The notes under the pieces: model-generated | Seen by the model: the letters and a program-made list of their open reading frames with translations, nothing else | The model's database searches: none | Told to the model about the DNA's origin: nothing | Translations under genes and position numbers: made by a program | In this document: positions 23,646-32,213 of the stretch, in pieces | Numbering within the stretch: the stretch's first letter is position 1 | Layout: each line of letters opens with the position of its first letter | Source of the DNA: Coriobacteriaceae bacterium | Lineage (GTDB): Bacteria > Actinomycetota > Coriobacteriia > Coriobacteriales > Eggerthellaceae | NCBI GenBank assembly: GCA_015062685.1 | Contig: SUUE01000010.1 | Span: 1-64,000, forward strand | DNA length: 64,000 bases | Direction: 5' to 3'

Positions 23646-23682
23646 AGGTTGTCGCAATAACCAACCTAAAAAAACAAGGAGA
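23646..23682 (+). ncRNA. preQ1-I riboswitch
   Basis: Compact aptamer: P1 AGGTT/AACCT (23646-23650 and 23663-23667) closes the loop GTCGCAATAACC, followed by the A-rich tail AAAAAAACAAGGAG. Loop and tail match the known preQ1-I class almost base for base (Thermoanaerobacter-type loop GTCGCAGTAACC, tail ending ACAAGG). The tail contains the Shine-Dalgarno AAGGAG of the next gene, so ligand binding should hide the ribosome site: translational OFF control of precursor uptake. Confidence 0.93.
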
Positions 23683-23687
23683 ACGGA

Positions 23688-24386
23688 ATGAAGAAAACTA
23701 ATACCAACCTGATGCTCTGTGCCATGGTCTTCGCCGTGGCACTCGTTATTTCCAACGTCATAACGGCGAAGACCATTCAAACGGGCATCCCCCTGTTCGG
23801 CAGCACGATCCTCGTTCCCTCGGCGGTTATCTGCTACTGCGTCACGTTCCTCATGACCGATGTCATCGGCGAGATCTGGGGGCGCAAGGAGGCGCGCACC
23901 GTCGTGCTCGGCGGCTTCGCCTGCCAAGTGCTCGCAACCTGCCTCATCCTCGTCGGCGAGGTGCTGCCGGCGGCCGACCCGAGCATGCAGGCCGCCTACG
24001 ACATGCTCCTCGGGCAGAACGCAGTATTCGTCATCGCGAGCATGACAGCCTACCTGCTCGCCCAGTCGTGGGACGTGTTCATCTTCCACCGCATCCGCAA
24101 CCACGTGCTCGCCAACGGCGGCACGAGCCGCAGCCGCTGGATCTGGAACAATGCGTCCACCATGACATCGCAGCTCATCGACACGGTGGTATTCATCGGC
24201 ATCGCGTTCGGCATCGGCTTCGGATGGCTCTTCGACCCCGCGATGATCGGGCAGCTCGGCGCGATGATGGTGGGCCAGTACCTGTGCAAGTTCGTCCTGG
24301 CTGCGCTCGACACGCCGTTCTTCTACCTGCTCACCCGCCGCGAGCAAGCCGGCATGCAGACGAGCGCAAGCAACTCGAAGGGTTAG
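23688..24386 (+). CDS. Queuosine precursor transporter (YhhQ/DUF165 family)
   Basis: 232 aa, about six to seven transmembrane helices. Family features: ISNVITAKTIQTGIPLFGST near the N terminus, FLMTDVIGEIWGRKEARTVV, AQSWDVFIFHRIRNHV and WIWNNASTMTSQLIDTVVFI. Members import preQ0, preQ1, queuine or related bases. The preQ1-I riboswitch overlapping its ribosome-binding site and the nearby queF agree with this role; presence of queF suggests preQ0 may be among the substrates. A long bidirectional terminator follows. Confidence 0.95.
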   Translation: MKKTNTNLMLCAMVFAVALVISNVITAKTIQTGIPLFGSTILVPSAVICYCVTFLMTDVIGEIWGRKEARTVVLGGFACQVLATCLILVGEVLPAADPSMQAAYDMLLGQNAVFVIASMTAYLLAQSWDVFIFHRIRNHVLANGGTSRSRWIWNNASTMTSQLIDTVVFIGIAFGIGFGWLFDPAMIGQLGAMMVGQYLCKFVLAALDTPFFYLLTRREQAGMQTSASNSKG

Positions 24387-24411
24387 CGCGCGGCACGTTA
24401 ACAGCCCTAAG

Positions 24412-24458
24412 CCGTAAAAGAATCGCCACCGGGCCTCTCGGTGGCGATTCTTTTACGG
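24412..24458. terminator. Bidirectional terminator
   Basis: 20-bp perfect stem, CCGTAAAAGAATCGCCACCG and its exact complement, loop of 7, with A/T-rich stem bases on both sides. It serves the transporter and the convergent minus-strand gene. Confidence 0.93.
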
Positions 24459-24477
24459 TCTATAGGAAACGGCGCAC

Positions 24478-25113
24478 TTATTTAGATTCGGCAGCCTCGG
24501 TGGCCTCAGCAGGCTCGGAATCCTTCTTGCGGAAACGCGCGAGGAAGCCCTGCTCCTTCTTGGCGGCTTCTTCGGCCTTGGCCGCCTCGAACTTCTCGGC
24601 GGCTTCCTTCTCCTGTGCCCGCTGCTCGGCGCGGAGCTTCTTCTGCTCCTTGCGGGCTTCCTTCGACTTGCCCTTCAGGATGGAAGCATTGTAGAGCCTG
24701 CGCTCCTTCTTGATCTTGCCGAGGTCGATGTAGAACGCCACGATGATCAGCACGTAGGCAACGATCATGAACGCCATCGACACAGCCTGCAGCGAATCGC
24801 CGAAATTGGCCTGGATGAGGAACGATGCGCCCGTGCACGCGATCGCGCCGATGAGCGCCACCCACCAGAAGCGGCGCAGGCGCTTGTAGCCGTCGGTGTC
24901 CTCGAAACGCGACTGGAGCACCTCTGCCTTCTTCATGGCCTCGCGCTCGCGCTCGCGCGCCTCGGCCTTCTTCTCCTTCTTGGACTTGGGCGCCGGGGGG
25001 CGAACGGTGGCCGCGCGAGCTGTCTTGGGCTTGGCGGACGCCGAGCTCTTCCTCGTCTTGCCGCCGCGGTTCTCGTCCTGGTAGCGCTCGTTCATGGGGT
25101 TACGCTGGCTCAT
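24478..25113 (-). CDS. Charged two-helix membrane protein, unknown function
   Basis: 211 aa. Basic N-terminal region (about 1-75, Lys/Arg/Glu rich), two hydrophobic helices at about 83-103 and 111-131 (FWWVALIGAIACTGASFLI and AVSMAFMIVAYVLIIVAFYI), then a Lys/Glu/Ala-rich helical tail with likely coiled coil and an acidic end. Both termini are predicted in the cytoplasm. No recognised domain. Located upstream-adjacent to purC on the same strand (purC stop is 40 bases away), possibly in the same transcript. Confidence 0.8.
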   Translation of the reverse strand: MSQRNPMNERYQDENRGGKTRKSSASAKPKTARAATVRPPAPKSKKEKKAEAREREREAMKKAEVLQSRFEDTDGYKRLRRFWWVALIGAIACTGASFLIQANFGDSLQAVSMAFMIVAYVLIIVAFYIDLGKIKKERRLYNASILKGKSKEARKEQKKLRAEQRAQEKEAAEKFEAAKAEEAAKKEQGFLARFRKKDSEPAEATEAAESK

Positions 25114-25153
25114 GGGTGCTGCACTCTCTCGTTTCTCTCAGGTTGGATCGCGC

Positions 25154-26026
25154 CTAGAAGGCGAACTTGCGGCCCGTGATCTTCTCGTAGGCCTGGACGT
25201 ACTTCTCGGAGGTCTTCTCGATAATCTCCTGGGGAAGGCGCGGCGGGTTGCCGGTTTTGTCCCAGTTGGCCGTGAGCCAATCGCGCACGAACTGCTTGTC
25301 GAAGCTGGCCTGGTCGCGACCGGGCTCATAGACGTCGCCGGGCCAGAAGCGCGACGAATCGGGCGTGAGGACCTCGTCCGCTAGGATGATCTGACCGTTC
25401 AGGCGGCCGAACTCGAACTTCGTGTCGGCAATGATGATGCCGCAATCGGCTGCGTGGTCTCGCGCCGTCGTGTACACCTTGAGCGAGAGGTCGCGCAACG
25501 CGGCGGCGTCCTCGTCGCCGATGATCTTCGCGCAACGGTCGAAGCTGATGTTCTCGTCGTGGTCGCCGATCTCGGCCTTGGTGGAAGGCGTGAAGATGGG
25601 CTGCGGGAGCTTGGAGGAATTCACGAGGCCCTCGGGCAGCTCGATGCCGCACACCGTGCCCTCGCGCTGGTACTCCTTCAAGCCACTGCCGGCCAGGTAG
25701 CCGCGCACGATGCACTCGATGGGGAACATCTCGGCCTTGCGCACGAGCATGAAGCGGCCGCGCAGGTAGTCGGCATAAGGCTTGAACTGATCGGGCAGGT
25801 CCGCCACGTCGGTCGAAACGAGGTGGTTCTCAACCACGCCGTCGAGCAGCTCAAACCAGAAGCACGAGATCTGCGTGAGCACCGCGCCCTTGTGGGGAAT
25901 CTCGTCCTGAAGAATGTAGTCGAACGCCGAAATGCGGTCGGTCGCGACGAGCAGCAGCTTGTCGCCCAGGTCGTAAAGGTCACGCACCTTGCCCTGCGCA
26001 TCGGGCTTGATATCGATACCAGCCAT
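25154..26026 (-). CDS. purC: Phosphoribosylaminoimidazole-succinocarboxamide synthase
   Basis: SAICAR synthetase of de novo purine synthesis (CAIR + Asp + ATP). 290 aa from the chosen ATG (GAAAGG upstream); the frame extends 23 codons further without support. Signatures: GKVRDLYDLGDKLLLVATDR at the N terminus, ATP/Mg site FPIECIVRGYLAGSGLKEY, STKAEIGDHDENIS, and IIIADTKFEFG. The length matches the larger (yeast/actinobacterial) form. purB, the other enzyme that handles SAICAR, is 4 kb away, not in an operon with it. Confidence 0.97.
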   Translation of the reverse strand: MAGIDIKPDAQGKVRDLYDLGDKLLLVATDRISAFDYILQDEIPHKGAVLTQISCFWFELLDGVVENHLVSTDVADLPDQFKPYADYLRGRFMLVRKAEMFPIECIVRGYLAGSGLKEYQREGTVCGIELPEGLVNSSKLPQPIFTPSTKAEIGDHDENISFDRCAKIIGDEDAAALRDLSLKVYTTARDHAADCGIIIADTKFEFGRLNGQIILADEVLTPDSSRFWPGDVYEPGRDQASFDKQFVRDWLTANWDKTGNPPRLPQEIIEKTSEKYVQAYEKITGRKFAF

Positions 26027-26157
26027 GCCATATGCCTTTCGCTTGAAAACGTCGAACCCGCTTATTGTAGCCACGCTTTCCCCAAATAGGCGCAATTACA
26101 TGCAATAACGAGAGAAGTTAAAGCACAGGAAACCATTCAACCAGAACCGTGCCGCCC

Positions 26158-26287
26158 CGACCGCCGGTATGCGGGCGGAGCGAGGTCAAGCCAAAGGAGC
26201 TGAGAGATCCACTTTTCCGCCCGTACTTGGCGGAAAAGTTAGCTCGAAGCGACGACGCGGCGAGCGTAGCCCGCATGCCGGCGGTCG
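26158..26287 (+). repeat. Interspersed structured element, copy 3
   Basis: Arms CGACCGCCGGTATGCGGG (26158-26175) and CCCGCATGCCGGCGGTCG (26270-26287), pairing at 18 of 18 with one G-T. Core as in copies 4 and 5, inner stem CTTTTCCGCC/GGCGGAAAAG. It ends 20 bases from the histidine kinase stop and covers the gap to purC. Confidence 0.9.
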
Positions 26288-26307
26288 CTTTCGGATGCGA
26301 AGTTCAC

Positions 26308-27837
26308 TTAACGCGGGATGCGGGGAACGCGCCCCGAATTGGAGCGATTGCCCTTGCGGCGCTCGTCGTAGAGCGGGATGTGAATGGTGAAGCAGGCTCC
26401 CTCGTCCTTGCGGCCCTCAACCTGCACCCAGCCGTTGTGGCGGTCGACGATCTCCTTGACCACCGTCAGGCCCACGCCCAGGCCGCCGCTCTCGCGGTCG
26501 CGGCCGGAATCGGCACGCCAGAAGCGCTGGAACACCATGCGCGCTTCCTCGGGCGTCAAGCCGATGCCCGTGTCCTTGACGGCAATGGACGCCATCGTCT
26601 CGCCGCGCTTCACGCGCACCTTGATGCGGCCGCCCTCGTCGGTGTAGCGCACCGCGTTGGAGATGAGGTTGGCGGTTGCCTGCCTGATCAGGTCGGGATC
26701 GCCCAGGACGATCACGTTGTCGTCGGCCTTATACGAAAGCGTGAGCCCCGCCTCGGCCACGTATGCCTCATGAGTGGCGATGATGCCGGACACGACCTCG
26801 CCCACGTTGACGATCTCCTGCTTGTTGGGATTCGCGCGGTTCTCGAGGCGCGAGAGCTTGAGCAGCGAGTCGACGAGGCGCGACAGGCGCATGACCTCTG
26901 AATCGACCGTCATCAAGCGCTCTTCGTCGACGGGCAGCACGCCGTCCACCATGGCCTCGACCGTTGCCTGGATGGCCATGAGCGGCGTGCGCAGCTCGTG
27001 CGCGACGTCGGTGGTCAGGCGCCTCTCGAGCTTGCGGTCGCGCTCGACCGCTTCCGCCATGGCATCGAAGGTCTGGCCGAGCTGCGATATCTCGTCCTCG
27101 CCCTCCATGTTGGTGCGAGCCGTCCAATCGCCTTCCTTGATGGCCTCGGCGGTGTCGGTCATGCGCTTGATGGGGCGCACGAGGCTGCGCGCGAAGAAAT
27201 AGCCGAACAGCGACGCCAGCACAATGGCGATAACGGCCGCCATGGTCATGGCCTGATACGAGCGGTCGCGGAACTCCTGGTCAGCGGAGCGCAGGAGCTG
27301 GTCGGAACCGTACACCCACACGCGGACCGACCCGATGGCGGTATCATCGGCCACGATCGCCGCGCGCGCCATGTTGTCCTGGCCCTTGGCCGGGGCTATG
27401 GACGGGGTGATGATGCCCTCCACGCCGTCGGCGAGGACGGTCGAATCGAACAGCACGTTGTCGTTCGTGTCGACGACCTGCATGCCAACGCCCTTCGACA
27501 CGGCCACCGCGCTCTTCGCGGGCTGGAGCACGTTATCGTCGAAATGCCCCACCTCTTCGTAGAGCTCGGCGATCTGGTCGGCCGTGGTCTCGGCCACCGC
27601 ATGCATGTTGTCCTGGGTATACGTGTGGAAATGCTGCTCCCACACCAAGGAGACGACGCCGATGGCGACGAGCGCGGTCATAGCCGCGATGAGGGAGAAC
27701 GAGATAGTGACGCGCGTCGTGTACGACAAGCTGCCCCAGCGCAGCCTTCGGCGCGACCTGGATTCTTCCTCCAGCTCCTCGGGTTCTTCCTCGTCCACGA
27801 AGTCGGGAAGCTCACCTGTCTTCAATTCGTCTGCCAC
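26308..27837 (-). CDS. HAMP sensor histidine kinase
   Basis: 509 aa from a GTG start. Acidic cytoplasmic N terminus, TM1 about 43-65, extracytoplasmic sensor about 66-195, TM2 about 196-219, HAMP about 217-270, dimerisation/phosphoacceptor helix with His280 in DVAHELRTPLMAIQ, and HATPase with N box NLISNAVRYT, G1 VKDTGIGLTPEEA, F box FQRFWRAD and G2 GGLGVGLTVV. It lies 15 bases after the OmpR-type regulator, forming a two-gene operon. The sensed signal is unknown. The acidic N-terminal extension (DEEEPEELEEES) is unusual for the class. Confidence 0.95.
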   Translation of the reverse strand: MADELKTGELPDFVDEEEPEELEEESRSRRRLRWGSLSYTTRVTISFSLIAAMTALVAIGVVSLVWEQHFHTYTQDNMHAVAETTADQIAELYEEVGHFDDNVLQPAKSAVAVSKGVGMQVVDTNDNVLFDSTVLADGVEGIITPSIAPAKGQDNMARAAIVADDTAIGSVRVWVYGSDQLLRSADQEFRDRSYQAMTMAAVIAIVLASLFGYFFARSLVRPIKRMTDTAEAIKEGDWTARTNMEGEDEISQLGQTFDAMAEAVERDRKLERRLTTDVAHELRTPLMAIQATVEAMVDGVLPVDEERLMTVDSEVMRLSRLVDSLLKLSRLENRANPNKQEIVNVGEVVSGIIATHEAYVAEAGLTLSYKADDNVIVLGDPDLIRQATANLISNAVRYTDEGGRIKVRVKRGETMASIAVKDTGIGLTPEEARMVFQRFWRADSGRDRESGGLGVGLTVVKEIVDRHNGWVQVEGRKDEGACFTIHIPLYDERRKGNRSNSGRVPRIPR

Positions 27838-27852
27838 GGAACCGCAGATGCC

Positions 27853-28569
27853 TTACTGCGCGACGCCGGACTTCGTGGGATCCTCGAAGCGGTAGCCCAC
27901 GCCGTGCACGGTGTGCAGCCACTTGGGGTTGCGCGGGTTGTCGCCGATCTTGGCGCGGAGGTTCTTCACATGGCTGTCGATGGTGCGCTCGTAGCCCTCG
28001 AAGTCGTAGCCGAGCACCTTCTCGACGAGCTCCATGCGCGAATAGACGCGACCCGGGTAGCGCGACAGCGTGGTGAGCAGCTTGAACTCGCTCGCGGTGA
28101 GGTCAACTTCCTTGCCTGCGACGAGCACCTTGTGGCCCGACACGTCGATGGTGAGGTCGCCGAACTCGAGGACCTCGCGCTGAGGCTCGGAATCGGCATG
28201 CACGCGGCGCAGCAGGGCGCGGACGCGCGCCACGAGCTCGCGCGGGCTGAACGGCTTGATCAGATAGTCGTCGGCGCCGAGCTCGAGGCCGATGATGCGG
28301 TCCTCCACCTCGCCCTTTGCCGTGAGCATGATGATGGGCACGTCGGAGTTGTCGCGGATGGCGCGGCATACGCGCTCGCCCGGAACTCGCGGAAGCATGA
28401 GGTCCAGGATAATGAGGTCAAAGTGGTGCTTTGCGAACTCGTCAAGAGCATCCTGCCCGTCGCCGATGGCGGTAACCCAATAGTTCTCGCGCTCGAGGTA
28501 TGCGGTGACTGCGTCACGGATGGCCTTCTCATCCTCGACAAGCATGATGCGTCGTGTCTCGTTGCCCAT
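27853..28569 (-). CDS. OmpR/PhoB-family response regulator
   Basis: 238 aa. Receiver domain 1-120 with acidic pair Glu12/Asp13 and phosphoacceptor Asp56 (LIILDLMLP), Thr/Lys switch residues in MLTAKGE and LIKPFSPRE; winged-helix DNA-binding domain about 135-230 (LTASEFKLLTTLSRYPGRVY, ERTIDSHVKNLRAKIGDNPR, VHGVGYRF). It is first in the operon with the histidine kinase. GGAGACGAG precedes the ATG. The divergently transcribed Tat-exported protein gene shares its upstream region and is a candidate target. Confidence 0.96.
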   Translation of the reverse strand: MGNETRRIMLVEDEKAIRDAVTAYLERENYWVTAIGDGQDALDEFAKHHFDLIILDLMLPRVPGERVCRAIRDNSDVPIIMLTAKGEVEDRIIGLELGADDYLIKPFSPRELVARVRALLRRVHADSEPQREVLEFGDLTIDVSGHKVLVAGKEVDLTASEFKLLTTLSRYPGRVYSRMELVEKVLGYDFEGYERTIDSHVKNLRAKIGDNPRNPKWLHTVHGVGYRFEDPTKSGVAQ

Positions 28570-28647
28570 CTCGTCTCCTTACGTTTCCCTGTCTTCTTCG
28601 AATACTAGTAGCGCCTAGTCTCACGTGCATGAACGCATTTGGGAGTT

Positions 28648-28658
28648 ATTGTAACAAT
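28648..28658. promoter_or_regulatory. Palindrome in the divergent regulator/Tat-protein region
   Basis: ATTGTAACAAT is a perfect palindrome, flanked by two direct TTGGGAGT copies (28639-28646 and 28657-28664). It may be a regulator site for either divergent gene; unassigned. Confidence 0.35.
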
Positions 28659-28690
28659 TGGGAGTCGGGCCCAATCATTTAGAAGATGAA

Positions 28691-30043
28691 ATGACACAAT
28701 TCAACACCATGAACAAGCCATCGCCACGTCATAGCACCACGAGAAACGCCGGGCTGGGGTCCTCGCGCACCCCGTCGCGCGCCTCCGTCGCGCGCACATC
28801 GCGCAACATGGGAAGCGAACCAACGCTGCTCTCCCGTCGCCAGTTGCTGTACGGAGCCATCGGCGTCGGCGCAGTTGCTGCCGTGGGCGTGGGAGTGGCC
28901 ACCTACAGCGCGCAGAGTTCCAGCAAGGAAACCGTGCCCTATCTCAAGGTGCCGGAAAGCGCGGTAACGACGCTCTCCGAGTTCGAGGCGCTCGAGACCT
29001 ACGAGGACAAAGTGCATGTGATCGCCGAGCTCGAGCTGCCCTACGGCTCTCTCGTCTGGATGAACGACGACGCCGTAGCCGCATGCCTTCTGCCGACGGA
29101 ATCGGCGGCGCCCCTCTCCCAGGTCGCGTTGCTCCATCTGGGAAGCGCCTCATCGACGACCGTGCTCGAGCAGGCCGTCGGCTCTGACGACCACTTCGAC
29201 ATCTATGACGTGCGCGCCACATCGGAAGGGATCATCTGGACCGAGGCGAACGTGCTCGAGGGCGCGTGGCGCATATACGCGGCACCGACGAGCGGCGATG
29301 CCGCAGCGGCCCCCACGCTTCTCGAGGAAGGCGATAGCACGTACGAGACGCCGACCATCGCGGCCGTGGGCAACCGCGTGTTCTGGCAGGTCCTGCCCAA
29401 GGACCCCAACCCCGAAAAGCTGACGTCGCGCCTCATGGCGGCGACCATCGGGAAGAACGATACGTCATGCGTGTACGAATCGGCCCGCCGCATGGGCACG
29501 CCCATCTACGCCGGCCAAGACGACGTCACGATCACGCCGCGACTCGACTACTCAACCGTCTACTACCAGCTCACGAACATCAACGCCGCAACGGGCTCGG
29601 TGAACGAGCAGGTCACCCTTCCCTCCGCCATGACCCCCCTCGAGGCGGGATACGGCGAAACCGGCCTCATGTTCTCGTTCCCCGATATCTACGACTACGG
29701 GGACGGCATCTCGAACCTCGGCACGTACGTGCCCATGAACAAGCCCTCGGGCAGCTACGACGACGCGAAATGGTTCAGCTTCCCGCGCACGCCGACAGCT
29801 CCCCCGTGCTGGTGCAAGAACACGCTCGTCACGAAGTCGACCCGCTCCGTGTGCGGCATCAGCCTGGAAGACCGCACGTATTACGCCATCGACGTCGACG
29901 ACGGCGCCGATTCGTACGGGGAATACCTTGCGACCACGGGGCGCCACGACACGTTCGTCACGTACACGAACATCGATCACACCCCCGTCGAAGGCAGCGC
30001 CACGCACGTCTGCCGCGTGAAGGTTTACACCACGGACGCATAG
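28691..30043 (+). CDS. Tat-exported protein of unknown function
   Basis: 450 aa from the ATG chosen (the ribosome-binding site is weak; a TTG 11 codons earlier and a later ATG are alternatives). A long polar N-region leads to a twin-arginine motif LLSRRQLLYG (Arg49-Arg50) and hydrophobic core AIGVGAVAAVGVGVA, so export through Tat is likely. The mature part has repeated Trp/Tyr-containing beta segments (GIIWTEANVLEGAWRIYA, NRVFWQVLP, LMFSFPDIYDYGDG), suggestive of a beta-propeller. No catalytic motif is seen. Divergent from the two-component operon; ends at a strong terminator facing purB. Confidence 0.82.
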   Translation: MTQFNTMNKPSPRHSTTRNAGLGSSRTPSRASVARTSRNMGSEPTLLSRRQLLYGAIGVGAVAAVGVGVATYSAQSSSKETVPYLKVPESAVTTLSEFEALETYEDKVHVIAELELPYGSLVWMNDDAVAACLLPTESAAPLSQVALLHLGSASSTTVLEQAVGSDDHFDIYDVRATSEGIIWTEANVLEGAWRIYAAPTSGDAAAAPTLLEEGDSTYETPTIAAVGNRVFWQVLPKDPNPEKLTSRLMAATIGKNDTSCVYESARRMGTPIYAGQDDVTITPRLDYSTVYYQLTNINAATGSVNEQVTLPSAMTPLEAGYGETGLMFSFPDIYDYGDGISNLGTYVPMNKPSGSYDDAKWFSFPRTPTAPPCWCKNTLVTKSTRSVCGISLEDRTYYAIDVDDGADSYGEYLATTGRHDTFVTYTNIDHTPVEGSATHVCRVKVYTTDA

Positions 30044-30085
30044 CCAGCACGCACGGAACGCAGGAACCGCAGCAGCCGTAAACGA

Positions 30086-30117
30086 ACGAGGGGCGCTCAT
30101 CGAGCGCCCCTCGTTTT
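30086..30117. terminator. Terminator between Tat-protein gene and purB
   Basis: ACGAGGGGCGCT-CATCG-AGCGCCCCTCGT followed by TTTCC; a strong 12-bp stem acting on the plus-strand gene and possibly on the convergent purB. Confidence 0.9.
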
Positions 30118-30135
30118 CCTCATGTGCCCGGCGTG

Positions 30136-31479
30136 CTAGAACTCGACCGCGTCCAAGCGCGCGAAGATGACGTCGATGCGCTGCAGGAACGCCCAAGGAT
30201 CGAAGATGGCGTCGAGCTGCTCCGACGTGAGCGTGCAATCCGGGTCGGCCTCCAAGCGCTCGCGGTACGTGGGGCCTTCGACGGCGTTCTGGATGTCCTC
30301 CCACACTTGCATGGCGTTGCGCTGCACGATGACGTATGCATCCTCGCGCGTGATGCCGGTCTGCACGAGCTCGAGAATGACCTTCGAGCTGAAGATGAGC
30401 CCGCGCGTGCGCCACAGGTTGTGCTCCATCTTCGCGGGATAGGTGAACAGCCCCTCCAGCAGAGGCTGCATCTTGCCGAACATGTAGTCCAGCGCGATGA
30501 AGCTATCCGCGAGGGCCACGCGCTCCGCACCCGAATGGCTGATATCACGCTCGTACCAGAGCGCGACGTCGTCGAGGGCCACTTGCGAATTGGCCTTCAC
30601 GATGCGCGAGAGCCCACACACGCGCTCGACCGTGATGGGGTTGCGTTTGTGAGGCATGGCCGAAGAGCCCTTCTGGCCCTTCTTGAACGGCTCCTCCGCC
30701 TCGATCACGTCGGTCTGCTGCAGCAGGCGCACCTGCATAGCGATCGCCTCGAGCGTCGACGCGACGGTCGCGAGCGTCGTCATGACCTGCGCGTGGCGGT
30801 CACGGGCGATCACCTGAGTGGAAAGCGGGTCGGGCGTGAGGCCAAGCTTCTCGCAGACGAACTCCTCCACAAACGGGTCGATGCTCGAATACGACCCCAC
30901 GGCGCCGGAGATGGCGCCCGTCGCGATCATGGCGCGCGCCTGCTCCATGCGCTCCAGGTCGCGCTTGAGCATCCACGTCCAGCTGCCGAACTTCATGCCG
31001 AACGTCATGGGCTCGGCGGAGATGCCATGGGTGCGCCCGACGCAGAGCGTGTCCTTGAACTCGAAGGCGCGCTGCTTGCACACCTTCCCCAGCGCGCGGA
31101 TGTCCTCGATGATGATGTCGCACGCCTGCACGATCTGGTAGCAGAGGGCCATGTCGCCCAGATCGCTCGACGTCATACCGTAGTGGACCCAGCGGCTGGG
31201 CGGCTCGGCGCCCTCCGGCAGATCGGCGTCAATGTACTCGGCCATGTTGGTGAGGAAGGCGATCACGTCGTGGTTGGTGACCTGTTCGATCTCGTCGATG
31301 CGCTCGACGGTGAAGTCAGCGTGCTCGCGGATCCAAGCCGCCTCCTCGCGCGTGATGCCCGCCTTGCCGAGCTCCGCCTGGGCCTCGCAGGCAAGCACCT
31401 CGATTTCCTTCCAGATCTCGAACTTGTTCTGCATTTCCCAAATTGCACCCATGGCGGGACGCGTGTAACGCTCGATCAT
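30136..31479 (-). CDS. purB: Adenylosuccinate lyase
   Basis: Catalyses two fumarate-releasing steps (SAICAR to AICAR, adenylosuccinate to AMP). 447 aa. Fumarase/aspartase superfamily signature GSSAMPHKRNPITVERVCGL holds the flexible catalytic-serine loop; other blocks are VHYGMTSSDLGDMA, GRTHGISAEPMTFGMK, and WYERDISHSGAERVALADS. GGAGTTTGGC precedes the ATG. Single gene, separated from the TrkA pair by 54 bases. Confidence 0.98.
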   Translation of the reverse strand: MIERYTRPAMGAIWEMQNKFEIWKEIEVLACEAQAELGKAGITREEAAWIREHADFTVERIDEIEQVTNHDVIAFLTNMAEYIDADLPEGAEPPSRWVHYGMTSSDLGDMALCYQIVQACDIIIEDIRALGKVCKQRAFEFKDTLCVGRTHGISAEPMTFGMKFGSWTWMLKRDLERMEQARAMIATGAISGAVGSYSSIDPFVEEFVCEKLGLTPDPLSTQVIARDRHAQVMTTLATVASTLEAIAMQVRLLQQTDVIEAEEPFKKGQKGSSAMPHKRNPITVERVCGLSRIVKANSQVALDDVALWYERDISHSGAERVALADSFIALDYMFGKMQPLLEGLFTYPAKMEHNLWRTRGLIFSSKVILELVQTGITREDAYVIVQRNAMQVWEDIQNAVEGPTYRERLEADPDCTLTSEQLDAIFDPWAFLQRIDVIFARLDAVEF

Positions 31480-31533
31480 GCCAAACTCCTCACTTTGCTT
31501 TGAACCGAATCAGGATACCAGACGGCTTGCGGG

Positions 31534-32205
31534 CTAAAGCGCGCGGAACGCCTCGCGGACGCGAGCGACCTGCTCGCGGTCGGCGACAATGACGACGGTG
31601 TCGCCCGGGAAGAGCCGCGAATCCTCGTTCACGACCTGCACGTCGTCCTTGGTCGAGATGGCCACGATCAGGCTGTTCTCGGGCATCTCGACGTCGTAGG
31701 CGAGCACCCCGTCGTCGTTGGAATGGTTGGTCATATGCGGCACCGCCATCTCCGTGAGCACCACGTCGCCATGCGTCAGGGACGACACGACGTTGACCGA
31801 CCCCATGAGCGTCTCCTCCTCGATGAGGTTGGCGATCATCTCGGTAGACGAAATGGACTCGATGCCGAGAGCCCTGAAGATGCGCTGATTCTTCGGCGCG
31901 TTCACACGGGCGATGCAGCGGTGCACGCCGTAGACGCGCGACGCGATCTCGCACGAGACGAGGTTGTTGTCGTCCTGGCCGGTTGCGGCAACGAACACGT
32001 CCGCCTTCCTGATGCCGGCGTCCTCCTGGTAGCGCGAGTCGCACCCGTCGCCGCGAATGACGAGGTAGCGCCCCTCGAGCACCATGGAGAGACGGTCGGC
32101 GACGGCGGTGTCGCGCTCGATGATCGACACCTCGTTGCCGCTGCGGAGCAAGACGGTCGCAAGGTACTCGCCGACCTTGCCGCCGCCGTTGATGACGATG
32201 TACAT
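31534..32205 (-). CDS. TrkA-family potassium transport regulatory protein (second of pair)
   Basis: 223 aa: RCK N-terminal Rossmann domain with the nucleotide motif INGGGKVGEYLATVL at residue 5 and the acidic end of strand 2 (SIIERD), then a TrkA-C domain about 140-223. Gates a Trk/Ktr-type potassium channel through NAD(H)/ATP/ADP binding. The Gly motif is GGGKVG instead of the more common GxGxxG with Arg. It starts 8 bases after the first trkA-like gene. No TrkH/KtrB membrane subunit is in the window. Confidence 0.9.
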   Translation of the reverse strand: MYIVINGGGKVGEYLATVLLRSGNEVSIIERDTAVADRLSMVLEGRYLVIRGDGCDSRYQEDAGIRKADVFVAATGQDDNNLVSCEIASRVYGVHRCIARVNAPKNQRIFRALGIESISSTEMIANLIEEETLMGSVNVVSSLTHGDVVLTEMAVPHMTNHSNDDGVLAYDVEMPENSLIVAISTKDDVQVVNEDSRLFPGDTVVIVADREQVARVREAFRAL

Positions 32206-32213
32206 GCAGCCTC

